A stretch of 64,000 bases of DNA from Gracilaria domingensis (taxonomy: Eukaryota; Rhodophyta; Florideophyceae; Gracilariales; Gracilariaceae). Position numbers and translations under genes: made by a program. Positions 60,801 through 64,000 of the stretch are shown in pieces. A model generated the notes under the pieces. That model worked only from the letters and a program-made list of their open reading frames with translations. It had not been told where the DNA came from and made no database searches. Within the stretch, counting starts at the first letter, position 1, and every line of letters begins with the position of its first letter. The stretch covers positions 1 to 64,000 of the forward strand of contig VCMS01000271.1 in the NCBI GenBank assembly GCA_022539475.1, given 5' to 3'.

Positions 60801-61381
60801 AACATAACTGGAGAAATGCCAGAAAGAGCTCCAGTTCGTGGTTGCTTTGGCAATGGGGCCCCTTCTGCATCCCTCTTCGTAGTCACAACAAGCTCGTCTT
60901 CGTCAGAAGAGTCTTCCATGATAACTGAGACTTGGTTCTCTTCAGGCTTCTGAGGAGCGCGGTTCTCACTCAGCAACTTCTCGGCACCCGATTCGGACTT
61001 AACGTCTTTGAAGGACACTCTTCGATCGGTGTCTGTGGTAAGCCTTTTCCAACAAGTGGATACTGAGTGACCTATCTTACCACAGCTACCACATCGCGTG
61101 CCTCGGTGAAGGTTCAGCTCGCAACGTGATGCAAAGTGGCCAGGTTGACTGCAATACGAACACACCTTCTCCGTTTCCTGTCGTCCGGTGGCAGTCGCCA
61201 CACCCTGAGACTTCTTTACCAGCAGGTGAAACTGCGCCATCTGATCAGCCAACTGGTCAACTTTCGACTCAAGCGGGTTTTTGACGAGGATGGAGAGGTT
61301 CTTTAGAACGTTGAATAATTCGCTTCGGCGGCGGGAGAGCGTTAAGGGCGCCATATGAACCCAGGGCCTTCTTTCCACCAA
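54878..61381 (-). CDS. Gag nucleocapsid - Pol polyprotein (PR-RT-RH-IN) with two pairs of extra repeated domains
   Basis: A 2,167-codon open frame, +1 relative to gag and overlapping it by 113 bp. In order: two CCHC zinc knuckles (C74-C87 and C97-C110), protease LLDSGA (D313), an acidic linker, RT (YLDDVVIF near 57940), RNase H (VETDASS near 57510), integrase (CSGCQF near 56765; D in FSIDFAG, D in VSDNATSF, E in NGRAERM). Two kinds of extra domain appear. Between protease and RT, about 70 residues repeat (near 59465-59665 and 58775-58995). After integrase, about 120 residues repeat (near 55435-55800 and 54960-55325). None resembles a chromodomain or envelope. No stop interrupts the frame. Confidence 0.9.
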   Translation of the reverse strand: MVERRPWVHMAPLTLSRRRSELFNVLKNLSILVKNPLESKVDQLADQMAQFHLLVKKSQGVATATGRQETEKVCSYCSQPGHFASRCELNLHRGTRCGSCGKIGHSVSTCWKRLTTDTDRRVSFKDVKSESGAEKLLSENRAPQKPEENQVSVIMEDSSDEDELVVTTKRDAEGAPLPKQPRTGALSGISPVMFPDSQSTKTTTNPAKGPVKNSSRTRKGSGRKSKSKAKKIKIQEHVGKYNVYEELAKAPSGITFGQLARGDADEAKKNIRKILSGSFSSRRVSYAHTHSLPHTLRVVDVTVYGTKSQALLDSGAIRNLMSVALCHQLSLEMKPSSRRIVVADGTKSLVRGSLHDVPLEFGSLRVPLDFLVVENPLFHVIIGCPILESLQACLDLGTQQVSIKFEDASTVLPLDYHRPGIKFSNDPGETDSEDFTSASDSFFSDSDSDEDEEEEFVIIHAKGKADTSAYALTMMNENDTPSQPPEDHLTEGSPIDQVEPQLPEIEEHFHQLQVVEEEFEPVIPHSRVLDEEPQRFEDVEEEEDGSSSENNSDGSPPPEQGLSLPIRSDVVLIQAEDQRREPDYLIVRIYRRYPQLAPGDPIHPHTSELPYGEMGVLELDQRAEPVVRFGEGWPIPEPGDDTPAQEPLQDDDHQELVAFVGFGDLHTEAGILVPSSERERDPLPSTYQGPNPSSFQSGTTDTSVQPEDVAVIPDDQNKDVSGRDVVRNVQDDEIRHEEEEFVRSELDEDENEADVGDHEVEAADNDESENESDSSPEEVEPADTPLYRDSVLTIPIMDEVKLLPLEEGELVSDFLLVRVQIRYPVPTPAHPPHLGVHNMPFNRTGMLEENDDGRYVIAFEEELPQEQYMAQVPPPTTSDPESQPGSSEAQLSTTSSDVGGNVSTVACPAPGINFSLLDPVSKDGSGRTLDRRDHPYNASHEAIILERLSHLPEDAQHELLHTLLNLGVVAWSLYDLRPSDVPIMHEFSLTTDTPIHSKVRRLPPRHDDVVRKELDKMLDAGIIKPCTSPWSFPIVIATKKDGKPRFCVDYRALNREMKADRWPLPHIEQIFDDLGGCSSYTTLDLFSGYWQIRVSPRCKEMTAFCRQGTFQFEVMPFGLMNAPSTFQRMMDSILNSFPFVRVYLDDVVIFSKSLEEHVNHVKVVLKTVASYGLKLKISKCDFAQPRIELLGHVVDHDGISVDMKEIEAIRAAPIPTTTTELRSFLGLAGYYRRFITHFATTSAVLHASTSGNRKLEFNDQMLKAFHDLKEKLTSPPLLAFPDFESPFRVETDASSVALGVVLAQKKADGMFHPIQYASRTMTAAERNYSVCEQEALAVIFALKKFRLYLLGSQPFQLVTDHQALKYAFQKKDIHGRLARWLDFLAEYEFEIVYRSGDKNCAADYLSRYSTPDVHEDLDAATVVSTPDDGVFAGLEPYYANIARYLGQMPMEEPNSKLRGAVKRNAKKFMVWNGQLYCRIRSELRLVPAIDERLPLLRTFHDDLGHWDVRATRRHITDRFWWPNINSDVTDYVKSCSGCQFMGPFLAYQAGQRAPLTNIFQTFSIDFAGPLRVTNSGNRFLLIGVQHLTGWPIAVTSRTSTAVDVVNFVKREIVSLFGYPRTIVSDNATSFLASSVQAYLMRHKISMKPVLAYAPMSNGRAERMVGTIKRAISKTIHDQNVDWDEALPEILYGYRTRQMTEGYSPFQIMFGVRPRMNSSDPPSLITHPSHDHREVELQASTIGRATRVLRQPHRQDDERYGHRFAVGDQVLVMRGEALNPSVKWPAFKSKFYGPCHIVRASHPRYMLVSPHRRMSRRGIHARRLRPHHSRPRHLVDRPVRYDQPEAACPVVVLGGPNPIRPPADYLRIIVAGWRLSDWLAPINTSNNGRQRIAWNLLHIYLGAFKLHGPYLTEDLLARLVALTGRVNPLILPLVGQSFVFYYYHFAVARYGHLQSQRTYAVELSNFLQRIERGDAFEIDLGYDQDRGDVPPPLQVNETTPITPALLAMPIIVDYEVYNQDVNYLQVEVGGRTLENWLSPLDCENWEKHRIVWNCFHLCLSIHLIHGQYFTQYAHVMLGRLARRLHPQMNRLGADRTIFFIYHYVIGKYGHLPPAATHEEQVDEYIRRIERHEKFPVEFEPDPEYTEPSYPFRYTTEEVSRDGPLPPRS

Positions 61382-61898
61382 CGAAAGCTTTGACAGTACT
61401 CTTCAGCGTTTCATAGTCATCTGCTCCACGAAAGATAACAAACTGTGCGAGGTCGGCGAATTTCATAACTGCGTTTCGTAGTAACCCGAACTTAGCTTTC
61501 GAGTTAAACCCGGCCTGATCGAAGAAAGAGTCCATCTTCTTCAGGGACCCTAGCAAATCGACGTAATCTAGACGCGCCGAAACAGCCCGACGAATCCTTT
61601 CCCCCGGTTCTTCGATGGCACCGAAACGTTCGATCAAAGCGAGCTTCACTTTCTGATAATCCTTCGCTTCAGTCGAAATGGAGCCGTCCACAGCATAATT
61701 GTCATAATAGAAATCAAAGGCTTCACCCTCAAGGAAGCCGAGCAACTTGACTGCCCGAACACTGTCCTCGAGGTCAGCCGTAGCAACATTCTCGAAGTAG
61801 AACAGAAACTTCCTTATATCACTGGAAGATCCATCAAATGTAACGATGCCAGAATCAGAAGAATCGGCCCTCCTCGATGAGGACCATGTGACCGTCAT
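61269..61898 (-). CDS. Gag, N-terminal (capsid) part of the young gypsy element
   Basis: 209 residues from ATG 61898, which lies inside the LTR (first residues MTVT come from the LTR, the rest from the internal region). A start further upstream (61946) is possible. Helical capsid-like region (IRKFLFYFENVATADLEDS; SVRAVKLLGFLEGEA) without zinc knuckle; the knuckles are in the overlapping +1 pol frame. The overlap of 113 bp suggests programmed +1 frameshifting, as in Ty1 and Ty3; the slippery site was not identified. Confidence 0.75.
   Translation of the reverse strand: MTVTWSSSRRADSSDSGIVTFDGSSSDIRKFLFYFENVATADLEDSVRAVKLLGFLEGEAFDFYYDNYAVDGSISTEAKDYQKVKLALIERFGAIEEPGERIRRAVSARLDYVDLLGSLKKMDSFFDQAGFNSKAKFGLLRNAVMKFADLAQFVIFRGADDYETLKSTVKAFVGGKKALGSYGALNALPPPKRIIQRSKEPLHPRQKPA
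61869..61886 (-). promoter_or_regulatory. candidate primer-binding site next to the 5' LTR
   Basis: Immediately after the LTR end the minus strand reads TGGTCCTCATCGAGGAGG. It begins TGG as tRNA-type PBSs do, but it can also fold on itself (tcctc/gagga). It is translated as part of Gag because the Gag ATG lies upstream. Confidence 0.45.
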
Positions 61899-62438
61899 TT
61901 TTGGGCGGAATGACGCGGGTGGTGACAAACCCGAGGAGAGCAACAAAGATTGTTCGAGAGTACCAGCCTAAACGGCGAAAGACGATAGTGTAGCTCAGCG
62001 ATAGGCACAGCCCAGAACAACAGAAACAGAGCAACACACCCAGTAACCAACGTGTCTCGAAAGCCCACAGCCAGGTGGAGCGACAACAGGAAGGTACCAC
62101 GGTAATGCAAGACACGGCCCGAGTTCGTGAAGGGAACGAGGGCGTTCGAATAGTAAAGAAGGTCGCAATGTGCGAACGAGCCCAACAGAGGGCGCCACAC
62201 TGCAACTTCAGGAAAGGTGGCGGGAGACCGAGCCGCCAGTAAAGAGGAAAGAGGGAGGAAAGGTTGGTAGCAGGGAAGCACAGACCGTGCTGAGGGGAAA
62301 TGGTGGGTGCCAAAAGGAGGAGGTGGAAGTCGACGACGAAGAAGGGGAAGAAACAGTTTGCAAAGGTTGAGGGGGAGGGTCGTCGAGAGAGAGTGGTCTA
62401 CCCGAGCCGAGTTAGTGGTGAGGTCTCGATCTCGGGGG

Positions 62439-62446
62439 TTTATATA
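62439..62446 (-). promoter_or_regulatory. TATA box of the right (5') LTR, element promoter
   Basis: TATATAAA on the minus strand, about 550 bp before the end of the LTR. Transcription should start roughly 25-30 bp downstream, near 62410. Confidence 0.6.
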
Positions 62447-62793
62447 GAAAGCTGAACTTGAGATATAGTCTGACGTGGCGTGTTCTCTCCATTCTACGCC
62501 TAGAAAGAATGGAGTTATTTCCGTGACGTTTCTCTGAAGTGAGTACATGATCGGTCTTCCATGTCGGGGTGTTGTCCGACTCCATTACACGCTATGATGT
62601 ATGTACCTGTGACGGCGTTATGTTATTCGAATATTGGTCAATGTCCCTTTGGCCCCCCCAGTTACCCAGGTATGCCCTATCAAAATCCTGTGCCGACTGT
62701 CGCGAACCAGGATAAATGTCTTTCCACCCGATGCTCTGCCACTAGTTTTCCGTTCCTCACGATCCCGATCTTAGTTACTTTTCTCCGTTGAAC

Positions 62794-63252
62794 ATGTCGG
62801 CCAAGCAAGTTCTGACTATGGTTACTGATGATGATACGGACCATTCTGGTGTTCCCCATATGCCTTCAACAGTGATAGAGCGCGAAGCTGAAGAGGTTGA
62901 TAGTGATGCCGTTGCAAAGGAGGAGGCAGAAGCGGACTCCGATACTGATATCGAGGAGAGAATTGAGGCCGAAATTGCAGACTTTGAGCTCGTCTTGTAT
63001 CGCCTGTTGTCCGGCGAAGCGAGGGAGGCTGCCAACCTTTACAAAGGTATCCGGGCTTTGCCGGCTTTGTTTGTGCGAGGTTTGGGCTTTGGTCTTACGC
63101 TCTCTGCCTTAGCGCGGCGCTCATCGCGCCGCGCTGCCGTTGTCGATAGGGTGCGCCTAGCGGCGCGCGACACGGTCAGTGTCGCCAGCGCCCCTGTCGC
63201 CAAGAAACAGAAAACAGGAGAGGGGGCATCGAGCCAGTCAGTTGCGAGTTGA
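62794..63252 (+). CDS. antisense open reading frame in the right LTR
   Basis: Second copy of the frame at 54068-54526. It differs by one residue (A in place of T in the DAVxKEEAE motif), with two further synonymous changes. The coding frame is open in both LTRs. Confidence 0.4.
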   Translation: MSAKQVLTMVTDDDTDHSGVPHMPSTVIEREAEEVDSDAVAKEEAEADSDTDIEERIEAEIADFELVLYRLLSGEAREAANLYKGIRALPALFVRGLGFGLTLSALARRSSRRAAVVDRVRLAARDTVSVASAPVAKKQKTGEGASSQSVAS

Positions 63253-63384
63253 TTCAACCTGTGCTGAATGTTGAGGCTGCCGCGTGGCTTTGCTTCTTGC
63301 GCGATGCTTCTGCCTTTCCAATAAACTTCCCCTGCTTGCGGCGATATGCGGCGCCACCTCTCTTCTCCTTCTGTGCCACGCGCT

Positions 63385-63660
63385 ACGCGCGGCGTCTTTC
63401 ATCACCGCCGCGCGACAGCGCGCGCCGCTCTTCATTCAGCACCGCGCAGCGCTGCGCGGCGCTCTTCATTCTGCGCCGCACAGCTCTGCGCGGCGCTTTC
63501 TAACGCCCCGCGGGAGCGCGCGGCGCATTTCCTTCTACGCCGCGCGACAGCGCGTGGCGTACCTCATTCTGCGCCGCGCAGCGGTGCGCGGCGCCCGGCG
63601 GCTGTGGCGCGCGATGATGCGCGACGCCTTCCTGAAGCGCCGCGCAACGCTGCGTGGCGC
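63385..63660. repeat. expanded array of GC-rich hairpin units in the 5' LTR U3
   Basis: Roughly nine units of the form gccgcgc-n-gcgcggc separated by 8-15 bases rich in ttcatt or ttcctt. Each unit is itself a short hairpin. The other LTR has only two units at 54648-54705. The LTR pair is otherwise nearly identical, so this array expanded (or shrank in the other copy) after insertion. Confidence 0.75.
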
Positions 63661-63734
63661 TCGGTGTGTTGAATGAGGGCGCAGCTTCTTGCTGTCGCCC
63701 TCATCTCTTCTTCCGCTGAGCTGGAAAAATTCTT

Positions 63735-63771
63735 GGGGGGGTGTCCCAGAGAATTCCTTGGACACCCCCCC
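63735..63771. repeat. 12-bp hairpin at the LTR edge (right copy)
   Basis: Same structure as at 54777-54813. Confidence 0.7.
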
Positions 63772-63787
63772 CGCACACGCCACCACA

Positions 63788-63792
63788 CTATA
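63788..63792. repeat. target-site duplication, right
   Basis: CTATA, partner of 53156-53160. Confidence 0.85.
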
Positions 63793-64000
63793 CACTACAG
63801 ACGTAAATAAACACAGCGAATCAACTGTCTAGAGGCACTAAGGATTGCGATGGGTACTAGCGGAACCCCCTCAAAAAATAAAGGCAAATCATAGGTGGCT
63901 TCGTTTTGGCGGAGCCACGTGTGAAAAGAAAAATAAGAAAGTTTTAGTGCCATCAAGGATTTGGGACGTCCAAAACGTTTGGCCAATCAAAATCAAACGT
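63793..64000. other. host sequence after the insertion, no gene seen
   Basis: About 200 bp, AT-rich. Only short frames without pattern. Confidence 0.4.

Larger units (their letters stand above)
53161..63787 (-). mobile_element. Ty3/gypsy LTR retrotransposon, young and nearly intact, 10.6 kb
   Basis: Two LTRs (53161-54829 and 61887-63787) share about 99% identity by eye, apart from a 232-bp length difference, and the element is bounded by a 5-bp CTATA duplication. The LTRs start TG and end CA. The minus-strand order gag, zinc knuckles, protease, RT, RNase H and integrase makes it Ty3/gypsy. Integrase is followed by two tandem copies of an unknown 120-residue domain instead of a chromodomain. 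Gag and Pol overlap in the +1 frame. There is no internal stop in the 2,167-codon pol frame, so it may be active or only recently silent. Confidence 0.93.
61887..63787 (-). repeat. 5' LTR (right in the window)
   Basis: 1,901 bp against 1,669 bp for the other LTR. The extra 232 bp are additional copies of a GC-rich hairpin word between about 63420 and 63650. By eye about fifteen single-base differences separate the two LTRs outside that array. The TATA box of this copy is at 62439-62446, and it drives the element transcript toward lower coordinates. The Gag ATG (61898) lies in its last 12 bases. Confidence 0.93.

Noticed and set aside
53161-63787. Envelope gene in the gypsy element (errantivirus-like)
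   Set aside because: The extra C-terminal region is in frame with Pol, has no signal peptide, no transmembrane anchor at its end and is a tandem duplicate; it does not look like an envelope.
1-64000. CRISPR array, operon structure or bacterial regulatory sites
   Set aside because: The window is eukaryotic; no regularly spaced repeats with unique spacers and no ribosome-binding-site pattern were seen.

Overview
This is a nuclear segment from an intron-poor eukaryote. About two dozen single-copy protein genes sit close together, many in divergent pairs, and most are single open frames. I could place only two spliced genes: UTP15, with a clear 191-bp intron, and an unknown gene at 33.2-34.2 kb with a probable 167-bp intron. 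The gene set (plant-type DUF1664 protein, class II CPD photolyase, a probable augmin subunit, Mediator, histone stem-loop binding protein, CRLS1-type cardiolipin synthase), the near absence of introns and the load of LTR retrotransposons fit an alga, most likely a red alga. That lineage call is inference.

Layout. 1-13.3 kb is retroelement territory on the minus strand: the gag-protease-integrase end of a Ty1/copia-like element cut by the window edge; a decayed Ty3/gypsy element (3.7-10.1 kb) with a gag frameshift and one pol stop; and a scrambled stretch (10.1-13.3 kb) with a gag fragment and short direct and inverted repeats. 13.9-20.0 kb holds two divergent paralogous membrane proteins that I cannot assign to any family. 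Between them lie a small basic-protein gene and a roughly 60-bp almost perfect hairpin. 20.9-52 kb is the gene-dense core: SLBP, MED11, DUF1664, UTP15, RPA1, CDK11-like kinase, SDR, ADAL-type deaminase, an unknown spliced gene, a P4H-like dioxygenase, CPD photolyase, glycosylasparaginase, cardiolipin synthase, HAUS7-like, DEK-like, a TPR co-chaperone, GDSL esterase, DPH1, eRF3 and uridine phosphorylase. 53.2-63.8 kb is a nearly intact, young Ty3/gypsy element with 99%-similar LTRs and a CTATA target duplication.

The core genes form no operon. Several are S-phase or chromatin genes (SLBP, RPA1, HAUS7-like, DEK-like), and three of these have E2F-like sites just upstream. eRF3, DPH1 and UTP15 serve translation and ribosome production.

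The strongest novelty candidates are: (a) the young gypsy element, whose pol carries two separate pairs of duplicated extra domains of unknown function, whose LTR has a reading frame on the antisense strand, and whose hairpin array has expanded in one LTR only; (b) the divergent paralogous membrane-protein pair; (c) an RPA1 lacking all four zinc-ribbon cysteines; (d) the 17.7-kb hairpin.
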